DNA of 59,958 nucleotides, from NCBI GenBank assembly GCA_029556265.1, contig JAKQFH010000043.1:1-59958 (forward strand). Direction: 5' to 3'. The notes beneath the pieces are model-generated. The model worked only from the letters and a program-made list of their open reading frames with translations, ran no database searches and was not told the DNA's origin. Shown piece after piece: positions 46,567-54,448 of the stretch. Each line of letters opens with the position of its first letter. The stretch's first letter is position 1. Position numbers and translations under genes: made by a program. This DNA comes from Chloroflexota bacterium. Lineage in GTDB: Bacteria; Chloroflexota; Anaerolineae; Anaerolineales; Anaerolineaceae.

Positions 46567-47439
46567 ATGGAAACAGAACAAGTCCCAATCGATCAAATTT
46601 TAAAATTCCAGCAGGATGAAATTGACGGTCATGTAATCTACAAGGGGCTGGCAAAAATTGTGCGCGACCCCGCCGACAGCAAAATCATCTCACATCTTTC
46701 AGCGGATGAGCTCGGACATTATCTCACCTGGCGGAGATACAGCGGAAAGGATGTGAAAGCGAATAAATTCAAAGTGTTCGCCTACCTGCTGCTTGGGCGT
46801 CTGTTTGGATACACTTTTGTCATCAAGATGCTCGAGAAAGACGAAGACAAAGCCTCCGAAAACTACGCGCCCTACAAAGCGCGCTTCCCCGAACTGGAAG
46901 CAATCATCCACGACGAGGATGTGCACGAAGAGCAGCTGATCGCGATGATTGACGAAGAAAGCCTCAAATACTCGGGGTCTGTGGTGCTCGGGCTGAACGA
47001 CGCGTTGGTGGAACTGACCGGCACGTTGGCAGGTCTGACGCTGGCGTTTCAGAACACGCGTCTGATTGCGTTGAGCGGGCTGATTACCGGCATCGCGGCG
47101 GCGCTCTCCATGGCAGCCTCGGAATTCCTCTCCACCAGCTCCGAAGAAACTGATAAACACCCGGTCAAAGCGGCTGTCTACACCGGAATAGCCTATATCA
47201 TCACCGTGGCAGCCCTCATCCTGCCCTATTTGCTGTTCACAAATTACTACGCGGCCCTCGCGGCGATGCTTCTGTCTGGCGTATTAATTATCGCGCTGTT
47301 CAATTATTACAGCTCTGTGGTGCGCGAAGAACCATTCCTCAGGAATTTTGGCAGGATGGCTGCCATCAGCCTGGGCGTGGCCGCGCTGAGCTTCGGAATT
47401 GGCTACCTTGTTCGCAGCGTTTTCGGTATTGAAGTGTAA
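46567..47439 (+). CDS. Ferritin-like/VIT1 fusion protein (MbfA-type metal exporter)
   Basis: The 290-residue protein joins an N-terminal ferritin/rubrerythrin-like helix bundle (about 1-135) to a VIT1/CCC1 membrane domain (about 140-290). Metal-ligand candidates in the first part are QQDEIDGHVIYK, ADELGHYLTWRR and DEDVHEEQLIAMIDEE. The second part has SVVLGLNDALVELTGTLAGL and SMAASEFLSTSSEE, typical of VIT1 iron/manganese carriers. Related MbfA proteins export iron, with the ferritin part as sensor. Here the direction and metal are inferred. In an organism with PFOR and Fe-SOD it would protect against iron stress. Confidence 0.85.
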   Translation: METEQVPIDQILKFQQDEIDGHVIYKGLAKIVRDPADSKIISHLSADELGHYLTWRRYSGKDVKANKFKVFAYLLLGRLFGYTFVIKMLEKDEDKASENYAPYKARFPELEAIIHDEDVHEEQLIAMIDEESLKYSGSVVLGLNDALVELTGTLAGLTLAFQNTRLIALSGLITGIAAALSMAASEFLSTSSEETDKHPVKAAVYTGIAYIITVAALILPYLLFTNYYAALAAMLLSGVLIIALFNYYSSVVREEPFLRNFGRMAAISLGVAALSFGIGYLVRSVFGIEV

Positions 47440-47482
47440 GCTGTTGTCGGGTCAACCTCCGGGGCGCAACCGCATTAATGAG

Positions 47483-47494
47483 TATAATTGAGCT
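47483..47494 (+). promoter_or_regulatory. Leaderless-type -10 box of the PpiC lipoprotein gene
   Basis: TATAAT (47483-47488) ends 6 nt before ATG 47495, without a ribosome site. Confidence 0.65.
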
Positions 47495-48409
47495 ATGTTT
47501 AAACCGAAGCTGGTAGCCTTTCTGTTTGTGTTGGCTCTCATCTTAGCCGCCTGCCGGCCGGCTGCGCCTGTCGAACCCATCCCGACTTCCAGTCCGGCTG
47601 AACCGACGCTTGCTGCGGCCTCAGAAACCCCAGCCCCCAGCCCCACCCCAACCAGCCTGCCTGCTGCCGCGTTGGTAAATGGTGAGATTATTCCGCTGAG
47701 CTATTACCAAAACGAAGTTTTACGCTACCGCGCGTCTTTCGCGGAAGGTGAAACGCCGCCAACAGATACCGAAATTCAGACGACTGTGCTTAATTCCCTG
47801 ATTGAACAGCTCTTGCTCGCGCAGCAAGCCCGCCAATCGGGTTTTACATTTACGGACGCGGACGTACAGCAGCGGATTGACGCGCTGCTTACTCAGCTTG
47901 GCTCTGGCAGCGCCCTGACCGATTGGATGCAAGTTAACCATTACGATGACGCGGAATTCCGCTACGCGCTGAAGCTCAGCACGGAAGCCGCCTGGCAGCG
48001 CGACGAAATCATAAACGCGGTGCCCACAGCTGTGGAACAGGTGCGCGCCCGCCAGATTTTCGCCCAGACCCAGGCTGGGGCGGAGCGCGCGTTGACAAGT
48101 CTCAATTCCGGCGCCAGCTTTGATGATCTGGCCTGGCAGTACAGTCCAGAAACCGGCGGCGAACTGGGTTGGTTCCCGCGCGGCTACCTGCTTTATCCTG
48201 ATATTGAGGCAGCGGCGTTTTTGCTTGCCCCCGGCGAACATTCCGGCATCATTCAGACGGAAATCGGCTACCACATTATCCAGGTAATGGAACGCTCCGA
48301 CGCCCACCCGCTGACCACGGACGCCCGCCTGAGCCTTCAAACCCAGGCCTTGGCGCAATGGCTTGAAGCCCGCCGCGCCGAAGCGAAAATTGACCTGGTG
48401 CTGCCATGA
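47495..48409 (+). CDS. Lipoprotein peptidyl-prolyl isomerase of the PpiC/PrsA type
   Basis: The 304-residue protein has a lipobox (LILAAC, Cys20), a Thr/Pro-rich linker, a SurA-like N domain (about 50-175) and a parvulin domain (about 185-280). The parvulin part reads VRARQIFAQTQAGAERAL, SPETGGELGWFPRGYL and IIQTEIGYHIIQVMER. Such lipoproteins help secreted proteins fold outside the membrane. The next gene overlaps by ATGA. Confidence 0.9.
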   Translation: MFKPKLVAFLFVLALILAACRPAAPVEPIPTSSPAEPTLAAASETPAPSPTPTSLPAAALVNGEIIPLSYYQNEVLRYRASFAEGETPPTDTEIQTTVLNSLIEQLLLAQQARQSGFTFTDADVQQRIDALLTQLGSGSALTDWMQVNHYDDAEFRYALKLSTEAAWQRDEIINAVPTAVEQVRARQIFAQTQAGAERALTSLNSGASFDDLAWQYSPETGGELGWFPRGYLLYPDIEAAAFLLAPGEHSGIIQTEIGYHIIQVMERSDAHPLTTDARLSLQTQALAQWLEARRAEAKIDLVLP

Positions 48410-49170
48410 GAAATCCGAAGCCGGCGGGACTGCCCAAGAGGCGCGCTGCCGCGGAAGCCCAGAGCGGCATCCCCAGCATGGCGCGCCGCAAGCGCGGTTC
48501 GTGTTCCAGCGTTACAGTCGGCATTTTTCTGATGATAATCATCCTGATTGTATTGCTGGCAGCATCCGGCATCATCCCGGCGCCAGTTGTGCGGAAGACC
48601 ACGCCGCTCCCCAGCCCAAGCTTCACCAGCACCGCTCAGCCCGCCGGAGAAGTTAGCGCCACCCCGAATGAAGTCAGATCCCCAACCGCCACGTGGACCG
48701 CGCTGCCCAGCCTCACCTCTACCCCTACCCCCACCCTCACTTCAAACCCCAGCAAGACCCCGACCCTCACGCCTACCGCGACGGAAAAGAGCATGCCTTT
48801 CGTCATGCGCGGCACGCCGGAAGGGCTCTCGCACACACTTTTTCACCCGGAATATTCCTGTGAGGATTACCTTTTCATCGGTGGGCAGGTTTGGGATTTG
48901 CAAGACTCCGCGCTGCAAGGGTTGGTATTGCGTCTGGGCGGCACCTACGGTGGCGATATCGTGGATATGACCGCGGAAAGCGGCTCCGCGCTGATTTATG
49001 GGCGTTCCGGTTACGAGTTCGCGCTGAAAAACAAGAAAATCGCGGAAACCAATATCTACATCCAACTGGAAGACAAGCACGGCGAAGCGCTTTCCGCGCG
49101 AACCTTCCTGAACATCACCGCGTCTTGCCAGGCAAACCTGATTATTGTGAATTATAAACAGGTACGTTAG
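48406..49170 (+). CDS. Membrane-anchored protein of unknown function with Thr/Pro linker
   Basis: The 254-residue protein was not recognised. It has a basic N-terminus, one membrane segment (VGIFLMIIILIVLLAASGII, about 44-63), a long Ser/Thr/Pro linker (about 70-130) and a C-terminal globular domain of about 120 residues. That domain has two Cys (EYSCEDYLFIGGQVWDLQ and TASCQANLIIVN) that could form a disulfide outside the cell, and a beta-rich pattern. It overlaps the PpiC gene by ATGA, so the foldase may act on it or both may act on the envelope. Confidence 0.7.
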   Translation: MRNPKPAGLPKRRAAAEAQSGIPSMARRKRGSCSSVTVGIFLMIIILIVLLAASGIIPAPVVRKTTPLPSPSFTSTAQPAGEVSATPNEVRSPTATWTALPSLTSTPTPTLTSNPSKTPTLTPTATEKSMPFVMRGTPEGLSHTLFHPEYSCEDYLFIGGQVWDLQDSALQGLVLRLGGTYGGDIVDMTAESGSALIYGRSGYEFALKNKKIAETNIYIQLEDKHGEALSARTFLNITASCQANLIIVNYKQVR

Positions 49171-49197
49171 TTAACCCCAAAAATACGAACCAAAACC

Positions 49198-50412
49198 CTA
49201 TCGCGGATAACGCGGCGCGAGGGGAACATCCTCCGCGCCTGCCAGCGCGCCCGAAACTTTTTCCGAGCGCAGCGGTAAGACTCGGCTGTTGGCAAAGTAT
49301 GGGAAGTCAAACTCAGTCGGGTCGCCGGCTTTCTTGCCGGGAATTGGCAATAAGCGGGCCGTGAGCGGCTTGTTCAGGCGCAGCGCCAGGGCTGCCAGGT
49401 CCAACAGCAGCGGGTAGAGCTGGTCGGCGTTTGTATCCCCGGGCAGCGGAATGACGTCCAGCCCGGTGCCGCACACGGCAGAGCACAGCAGCAAATCGGT
49501 CACGCTCAGGCTGTTCTCGGCGGCGCGCTGAGCTAAACCGGAATCTTCCAACACGGGCAGCATCAGGCCGTTGAAACCGGTACGGGTGAAGCGCGCGCGG
49601 TCCAGTGTATCGGTCAGGAAAGCCGAAGCGAAAAGCGAGCCGGGGAGCCCGAAGGCCGGCACGCCCAGGCTTTCCAGCGCCCGTCCGATGGACGCGTTTT
49701 CCTGTGGGAATGGAGCCAGCGTGAAATCCAAGCCTTTAAAGGCGTACCTATACATGCGGCTCAGCTTTTGCGCGGCGGCTTCCAGCTTTCCCGCGGCGCT
49801 TTCAACCCCGGCGATTAACAATTGGCGGGCTTCTTCCAGGCTTTTTGCGGAAGAAAACGTGCTGACAGCCAGGTCAGCCGCTTCCATTGCCAGCGCGAAA
49901 GCCGGCGCCGTGTTTTCGGCATAAGCTGCCGGGAAGAAAGGCGCGTACGGGGGAACGTTCGCGGAAGCGCAGAAGTTCAGATTGGCAAAGCCGTCCGGGC
50001 GGTGCGCGGCGAGCGTTGTGATGATCCGCGCGCAGGCTTTGGCTGCCGGGAGAGACACCTCGCCCCGCGGGGTGGTGAGCATGCCCGAAAAAAACACGTT
50101 GTGGGTGGCAGCCAGCGCTTCCGGGATAAGTGGATAGGTTTCCAGGTCGTTCGTCAGAGCGGGGCCAAGCGAAAGGTACTCAAAGCCTTCAGCGTGCGCC
50201 TCAATGGATAGTTCCCGCGCGGCAGCTGCAAGGTGTTGGGGAGCAGCAAACCTGGAAAAGGGCGGCAGCGCCATACGCAGGGTCTGGACCTCGAAGCCTT
50301 CCTGCGTGAACACAGCCCGGGCGTGATTGGCGAAGATGCCCAGGTGTTGGAGCAGCAGGCGGTTGGGGGGCCAGCCCGGCGCGCAAAAAACGGTAATGGA
50401 GCGGATTTTCAC
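49198..50412 (-). CDS. DUF711 family protein
   Basis: The 404-residue protein begins MKIRSITVFCAPGWPPNRLL and has the pattern of DUF711/UPF0210 proteins, including VQTLRMALPPF, the Gly/Ala-rich centre and AVCGTGLDVIPLPGDTNADQ. These fold like pyruvate formate-lyase but lack a known reaction. Start is GTG 50412, overlapping the SpoU gene stop by four bases (GTGA), so it is translated with it. It is the last gene of a three-gene minus-strand operon. Function unknown. Confidence 0.78.
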   Translation of the reverse strand: MKIRSITVFCAPGWPPNRLLLQHLGIFANHARAVFTQEGFEVQTLRMALPPFSRFAAPQHLAAAARELSIEAHAEGFEYLSLGPALTNDLETYPLIPEALAATHNVFFSGMLTTPRGEVSLPAAKACARIITTLAAHRPDGFANLNFCASANVPPYAPFFPAAYAENTAPAFALAMEAADLAVSTFSSAKSLEEARQLLIAGVESAAGKLEAAAQKLSRMYRYAFKGLDFTLAPFPQENASIGRALESLGVPAFGLPGSLFASAFLTDTLDRARFTRTGFNGLMLPVLEDSGLAQRAAENSLSVTDLLLCSAVCGTGLDVIPLPGDTNADQLYPLLLDLAALALRLNKPLTARLLPIPGKKAGDPTEFDFPYFANSRVLPLRSEKVSGALAGAEDVPLAPRYPR

Positions 50413-51215
50413 AGGTTTTTCCCCTCGCTGCGCTGACGGAGCGCTTCAAAAAGCAGGATACCCGCTGAGACTGCGGCATTCAGGGATTCATTCCCGCCCG
50501 CCATCGGGATCCGCACGCTGCGGGTGACGAGTTTCGTTGCCGCGGGGCTGATGCCTTCCGCCTCGCCGCCAATCAGAAGCGCGCAAGGAGCCCGGAAATC
50601 CGCCTCCCAGCAGCTCAGTTCGCCATCCATGTCGGCATGGTACACATTCAACCCTGTCAGGACGACCGCCATAAGCTCCCAATCCAGGTTGAGAATTGGG
50701 AGGCGAAAATGCGCGCCCATGCCCGCCCGCACGACCTTTGGCGCGAACGCGTCGGTGGTGCCGGGGCTCAGCAAGGCTGCCTGCGCGCCGGCAGCTTCCG
50801 CTGAACGTAATATGCTGCCCAGGTTGCCCGGGTCGCGCAGCTGGTCGAGGATCAGCGCGAAGTTCAATGCGTCCGGCAGCTGCCACTCCGGCAAGTCAAA
50901 CACGCCAAGAACGCCCTGACTGGTGACCGTGTCGGCAAGCGAGTCGAACAATCGGTCCTCCACGTAAAGAATGGGCAAATTATCCGGACGCGGAGAGAGG
51001 GCGCTCTCCACCCGCGGGGCATGCGCGGCGCGCACAAGGACATAACGCGCCCGCGCGCCAGAGCGCAGACCATCCTCCACCACGCGCGCGCCTTCCGCGG
51101 CGAAAGCTTGCAGCTTACGGCGGGCTTTGGGCTGGTTTAGCAAAGCGCGGACTTCCTGCACAAATTGATTTTGAGGGGAGGTGATAATTTCCTGTACCAT
51201 GGCTGCTGAAAGCAT
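50409..51215 (-). CDS. SpoU/TrmH-family RNA 2'-O-methyltransferase
   Basis: The 268-residue protein has the N-terminal RNA-binding domain (ITSPQNQFVQEVRALLNQPK) and the SPOUT motifs LILDQLRDPGNLGSILRSAE, LLIGGEAEGIS and IPMAGGNESLNAAVSAGILL. It methylates a ribose in rRNA or tRNA; the site is unknown. It is a distant paralogue of the protein at 43021-43758. ATG 51215 overlaps the upstream stop as TAATG; an in-frame ATG at 51200 is possible. It is the middle gene of the run phosphoesterase, SpoU, DUF711. Confidence 0.87.
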   Translation of the reverse strand: MLSAAMVQEIITSPQNQFVQEVRALLNQPKARRKLQAFAAEGARVVEDGLRSGARARYVLVRAAHAPRVESALSPRPDNLPILYVEDRLFDSLADTVTSQGVLGVFDLPEWQLPDALNFALILDQLRDPGNLGSILRSAEAAGAQAALLSPGTTDAFAPKVVRAGMGAHFRLPILNLDWELMAVVLTGLNVYHADMDGELSCWEADFRAPCALLIGGEAEGISPAATKLVTRSVRIPMAGGNESLNAAVSAGILLFEALRQRSEGKNL

Positions 51216-51811
51216 TATACATGCTGTTCGCCGGGCAGGCTCTGCTTGTTCACCAGGATTTGCCCGGCAGCGGTGATTATCAGCTCACAATATTGGACGC
51301 AGTGATGATTCAACAGATGCGGATAAGCCGCCCCGGGGTTTACGAAATGCCTGCCGTTGATAATTTCGTGCAGTTGGAAGTGGGTATGCCCAAAAATTAT
51401 CAGGTCTGCCGAGGGGTAGAGCTTCGCGAGGCGCTCGCGGAAGGCGCGCACGTTTATTTTTCGTCCGGTGACCAGCAGGCGCAGGTAGTTCAGGGCGTAC
51501 TGCCACATGCTCACGTGCCCATGCGTGAGCACGAAATGAATGCCATTTACCTCAAAGCGCTGTTCTTTGGGCAGCTTGATACGCCGCAGCCAGTCGCGGT
51601 TGCCCTGCACGGCTGTGACAGGCGCGATAGTCTGCAGTTCCTCAAGCACTCCCGGAACGCAGATATCCCCGGCATGCAGGATGGCTTCGGGTTGGAAGGC
51701 GCGAAAGGCTTCTAAAAGGCGCGGGTCCAGGCGCCTAACCCGGTCGCCAACGTGAGTGTCCGCGATGACGATAAAGCGGCGGTCCGTGTTTGAGGTTTGA
51801 GCTTCAGACAT
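51215..51811 (-). CDS. Metallophosphoesterase of the YfcE/MJ0936 type
   Basis: The 198-residue protein has all metal-binding motifs of the calcineurin-like fold: IADTHVGDR, ILHAGDI, VQGNRD, LTHGH and IIFGHTHF. Small members of this type hydrolyse phosphodiesters in the cytoplasm. The start at 51811 has a TATAAT box ending 7 nt upstream. Its stop overlaps the SpoU gene start, so three genes form one operon. Confidence 0.88.
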   Translation of the reverse strand: MSEAQTSNTDRRFIVIADTHVGDRVRRLDPRLLEAFRAFQPEAILHAGDICVPGVLEELQTIAPVTAVQGNRDWLRRIKLPKEQRFEVNGIHFVLTHGHVSMWQYALNYLRLLVTGRKINVRAFRERLAKLYPSADLIIFGHTHFQLHEIINGRHFVNPGAAYPHLLNHHCVQYCELIITAAGQILVNKQSLPGEQHV

Positions 51812-51824
51812 GCGCGGTATTATA
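51812..51824 (-). promoter_or_regulatory. Leaderless-type -10 box of the phosphoesterase operon
   Basis: Minus-strand TATAAT (51819-51824) ends 7 nt before the ATG at 51811, without a ribosome site. Confidence 0.65.
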
Positions 51825-51848
51825 TCAGAGTGGGGCAGGCAGGGGGGT

Positions 51849-52188
51849 TATCAGTTTTTTGGGTGCGCCCTGTTCACAGGGGCGAAGCACCCGCGGCTGC
51901 TGACCATGTAATGCCAGACTTTATCCCGGGCTGCTTCGCCTCTCCATAGACGCATCTTTGCTCTCGCAGGTGTCCTCCCTGAACGAGTATTTGACCGAAG
52001 GTCTCATCAATTATCATCTATCAGGTTTTTGGATGCGCTCTGTTTGTAGGGGCGAAGCACCCGCGGCTGCCGACCATGTAATGCCAGACTTTATCCCGGG
52101 CTGCTTCGCCTCTCCATAGACGCATCTTCGCTCTCGCAGGCGTCCTCACCTGAGCGAGTATTTGGCGGAAGGTCCCATCAATTATCAC
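51849..52188. repeat. Two tandem copies of a 170-bp repeat with internal inverted repeat
   Basis: Copy 1 is 51849-52018 and copy 2 is 52019-52188, with a period of exactly 170 bp. They differ at scattered positions. Within each copy, GGGGCGAAGCACCCGCGG and CCCGGGCTGCTTCGCCTC form the arms of a long imperfect inverted repeat. No start codon and ribosome site suggest a gene, so this is probably a noncoding repeat element. It fills the gap between the divergent phosphoesterase operon and the GNAT gene end. Confidence 0.85.
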
Positions 52189-52294
52189 TACCTGACGGTT
52201 GGGTCAAAACCCAGCGAAAAAACAATAAACCTCAGAGACCCAAAGCTCAGACGCCTTGCATGGTCCGGGGACCGTGCAAACGCAGCATTTCTTT

Positions 52295-53296
52295 CTACAT
52301 TGCAGACATCGCCTTGTGCCATTCCACCATCGTGCGGTAGGTGCGGTAGCCCATGTTCTCATACAGCTTCAGGGCGCCGCTGGCGTTGCCCGCATCCACC
52401 GTAAGGGCAGCTTCCTGCAAGTTCATCGCCCTGAGCATGCGCAGCGAACGCGCGATTAACGCCCGCGCCAGACCCTTTCCGCGATAGGGCTTTAACACAG
52501 AAATACCTTCGGTGTATCCGCGCAATTTGCCAGTTTTTTCATTCTCCAGCATGTCTATAAAGTTGTTCACCTGCCCGACCGGCTCGCCGCCGTCCCACGC
52601 CACCTGCCAGAGCATAGGCTGGAACCAGCGCCCTTCCTTCCAGTTTTGATAATCTTCTTCGCGCGGCTCAATGTAGCCCCAATGCTCGCTGAAAGCTTCG
52701 TTGCCGCGCTCCCAGACCCTGTGGTATTCCCCGGGCAGCGCCGGGCGGATTTCAAGACCTTCCGGCAGATCGACATCCGGAATTTGCTCCAGGTCCCTGG
52801 ACATGGAAAAGAACCAACGCACCGCGCTGTAGCCAGCATTTTCCAGCATCGCGCAGCGCTCGCGGTCGCTTTGATCGCAAGATTGCGCGAAAATATGCGC
52901 GCCGCTGTCGGTCATTTCCAGCGCGATTTCCTTTTGGCGCGCCTCAAGCCAGCCCAACAACGCTTCGCTCACTGAAAGCGAAGTCTTGCCGGGCAAACGA
53001 TTAATCAGTTGGTAAAACACTTTCTGACTGCCGACTTGCTCCCAGAATGCGCGCGCGTAGGCGATGACTTCTCCGCCTTGCTCCGCAATCAGCAGGTCCC
53101 TGAACGGGTCGCAGTTGCTCAGATGGCGGTAATCAATCCGCATATCTTCCACTGTGTATGCGCCCTCTCCAAACCCGGCAGCGCACATCGCGCTCCAAAG
53201 CTCCACCATTGCCGGGTAATCACGTTCACCCTCAAAATGTCGGAAACGGATTCCGGGTAATTCGGGTAATGTTGTAATAATGTCCTTGTTTTCCAT
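52295..53296 (-). CDS. GNAT-family N-acetyltransferase, probably two GNAT domains
   Basis: The 333-residue protein has an N-terminal GNAT-like half (IRFRHFEGERDYPAMVELWS, about 10-165). The C-terminal half (about 180-333) carries the acetyl-CoA motif KPYRGKGLARALIARSLRML and the NASGALKLYENMGYRTYRTM end. Tandem GNAT proteins of this size acetylate small molecules or antibiotics; the substrate is unknown. ATG 53296 is chosen because GAAGGA lies 5 nt upstream and conservation starts there. A short transcription unit with a terminator lies just upstream and may control it. Confidence 0.85.
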   Translation of the reverse strand: MENKDIITTLPELPGIRFRHFEGERDYPAMVELWSAMCAAGFGEGAYTVEDMRIDYRHLSNCDPFRDLLIAEQGGEVIAYARAFWEQVGSQKVFYQLINRLPGKTSLSVSEALLGWLEARQKEIALEMTDSGAHIFAQSCDQSDRERCAMLENAGYSAVRWFFSMSRDLEQIPDVDLPEGLEIRPALPGEYHRVWERGNEAFSEHWGYIEPREEDYQNWKEGRWFQPMLWQVAWDGGEPVGQVNNFIDMLENEKTGKLRGYTEGISVLKPYRGKGLARALIARSLRMLRAMNLQEAALTVDAGNASGALKLYENMGYRTYRTMVEWHKAMSAM

Positions 53297-53370
53297 TTTT
53301 CCTTCTTCCAGACCACCGCATCGATTGGATTGCGGCGGTGAACCTGATACCCCGTGGAAAACGTGATTAA

Positions 53371-53404
53371 CAAAAAAACCACGGGGTCCGCGAACGCCCG
53401 TGGT
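53371..53404 (-). terminator. Terminator/attenuator between the short ORF and the GNAT gene
   Basis: On the minus strand ACCACGGG and CCCGTGGT form a stem followed by a run of T (53372-53378 as A on the plus strand). It lies about 75 nt before the GNAT ATG. CCCCGTGG in its 3' arm can also pair with CCACGGGG located about 20 nt downstream, so alternative folds are possible. Confidence 0.75.
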
Positions 53405-53427
53405 TGTTATTTCTGATAATTGGGGGA

Positions 53428-53520
53428 TTAACGACCTACAGGCGCAATACGGCCTTGAACAGGAACGCCGGCGGAATGCTGGCATTCGTCTCTATATGAA
53501 AACAGCTGAACTGAGCTCAT
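53428..53520 (-). CDS. Possible 30-residue leader peptide upstream of the GNAT gene
   Basis: A 30-codon frame runs from ATG 53520 to TAA at 53428. AAGAGG lies 7 nt before its ATG, a -10 TAAAAT lies at 53541-53546, and a terminator follows its stop within 25 nt. The peptide starts MSSVQLFSYRDEC and ends RIAPVGR. It has no signal peptide or run of one amino acid. It may be a regulatory leader peptide whose translation governs read-through into the GNAT gene. No homologue is known to me. Confidence 0.5.
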   Translation of the reverse strand: MSSVQLFSYRDECQHSAGVPVQGRIAPVGR

Positions 53521-53540
53521 CAATGCACCTCTTACAGGGT

Positions 53541-53570
53541 ATTTTAACACCGGAAATTTTCAGATGTCAA
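53541..53570 (-). promoter_or_regulatory. Promoter of the leader ORF/GNAT unit
   Basis: TTGACA (53565-53570) and TAAAAT (53541-53546) on the minus strand are 18 bp apart. A GC-rich hairpin with a T tract on the plus strand (GCGCCGC/GCGGCGC, 53576-53604) lies just upstream and may insulate the unit. Confidence 0.7.
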
Positions 53571-53692
53571 TGCCGGCGCCGCTTCGCCTGCGGCGCTATT
53601 TTTCCGGGCTCTCCCAGAGCCAGGCGGGAATCAAAACAGTGAAGATGTGCGGGCAAAGGCCGCAAGTCTTGGCGAGTTATGGATAGAGCTTC

Positions 53693-54292
53693 TTATTTTA
53701 CTTTTTTCAGGAAACCAAACACAAGCACCACGAGCGCCACGATCCCGCTCAAGCCCGCCAAAACCAACCCGACAGTTTTTCCATCCGCGAAGGCGCGTTG
53801 GTAAATTGGGGGCACCCTGGTTTCGGTCGGCGTGGGTTGGGGCGTGTGTGATGGCACAGGCGTCAGGGACGGCCTCAGTTGGGTTGGCTGCGGGGTGATG
53901 CGTGTCGGTGTGGGGGTGAGGGTCAGCGTGGGGGTGGCCGGGTTTGCCAGGCGAATAATCAGAATTTGCCCGACGTACACATCAGTTGCCAGCGGGCTGT
54001 TGCCGCTGTTGGTCATAATTTCGGCTCCGGTCAGGCCGTAAGCCAGGGCAATTGCCCACAGTGTTTCACCCTCCCGGACGATATGGATAATCGAGCCGTC
54101 CGCGTTGGGGGTGGAAGTGATAATGGTGTTCACGTAAGAACTTGTGGCTTCCTGCTGAGGATGCTCTGCCGCCGGGTTGAGGTAGAAATCCGCGTTCAGT
54201 CCTGATTTGACCAGGTGCGCGTTGGCGGCCATGGAAGGTATCATCAACACCGCAAAAAGGAGTAAAACACCGAGGGTAATCGTCTTTTTCAT
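53693..54292 (-). CDS. Exported LysM protein with C-terminal membrane anchor
   Basis: The 199-residue protein has a signal peptide (LGVLLLFAVLMIPSMAANA), one LysM domain (about residues 69-115, HIVREGETLWAIALAYGLTG) and a long Thr/Pro linker (TLTLTPTPTRITPQPTQLRP). A C-terminal membrane segment ends in LKKVK. It is probably held in the membrane with the LysM part in the wall. No enzyme domain is present. The start has a TATAAT box ending 8 nt upstream. Confidence 0.82.
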   Translation of the reverse strand: MKKTITLGVLLLFAVLMIPSMAANAHLVKSGLNADFYLNPAAEHPQQEATSSYVNTIITSTPNADGSIIHIVREGETLWAIALAYGLTGAEIMTNSGNSPLATDVYVGQILIIRLANPATPTLTLTPTPTRITPQPTQLRPSLTPVPSHTPQPTPTETRVPPIYQRAFADGKTVGLVLAGLSGIVALVVLVFGFLKKVK

Positions 54293-54306
54293 GATAGCTT
54301 ATTATA
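54293..54306 (-). promoter_or_regulatory. Leaderless-type -10 box of the LysM gene
   Basis: Minus-strand TATAAT (54301-54306) ends 8 nt before the ATG at 54292. No ribosome site lies between. Confidence 0.6.
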
Positions 54307-54448
54307 GCTGTTTTATTAAACTCGTGCCCGCGCCTGTCAACCCCGAAAATTCACTGTCGCGACTGCCCTCTGGTATCCAGCCGGTTCCATTGGTAGAATA
54401 TTAAGCATTCATGCTGGTGCCGCTTCCCGGCTTTCGAGGAGAACTAAT

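Noticed and set aside
51200-51219. Leaderless promoter (TATAAT) for the SpoU methyltransferase gene
   Set aside because: The box lies across the end of the upstream coding sequence and the TAATG overlap already explains its translation; it may be chance.
51849-52188. Possible CRISPR array
   Set aside because: Only two copies with a 170-bp period, and the whole unit is repeated, so there is no repeat-spacer pattern and no cas gene.
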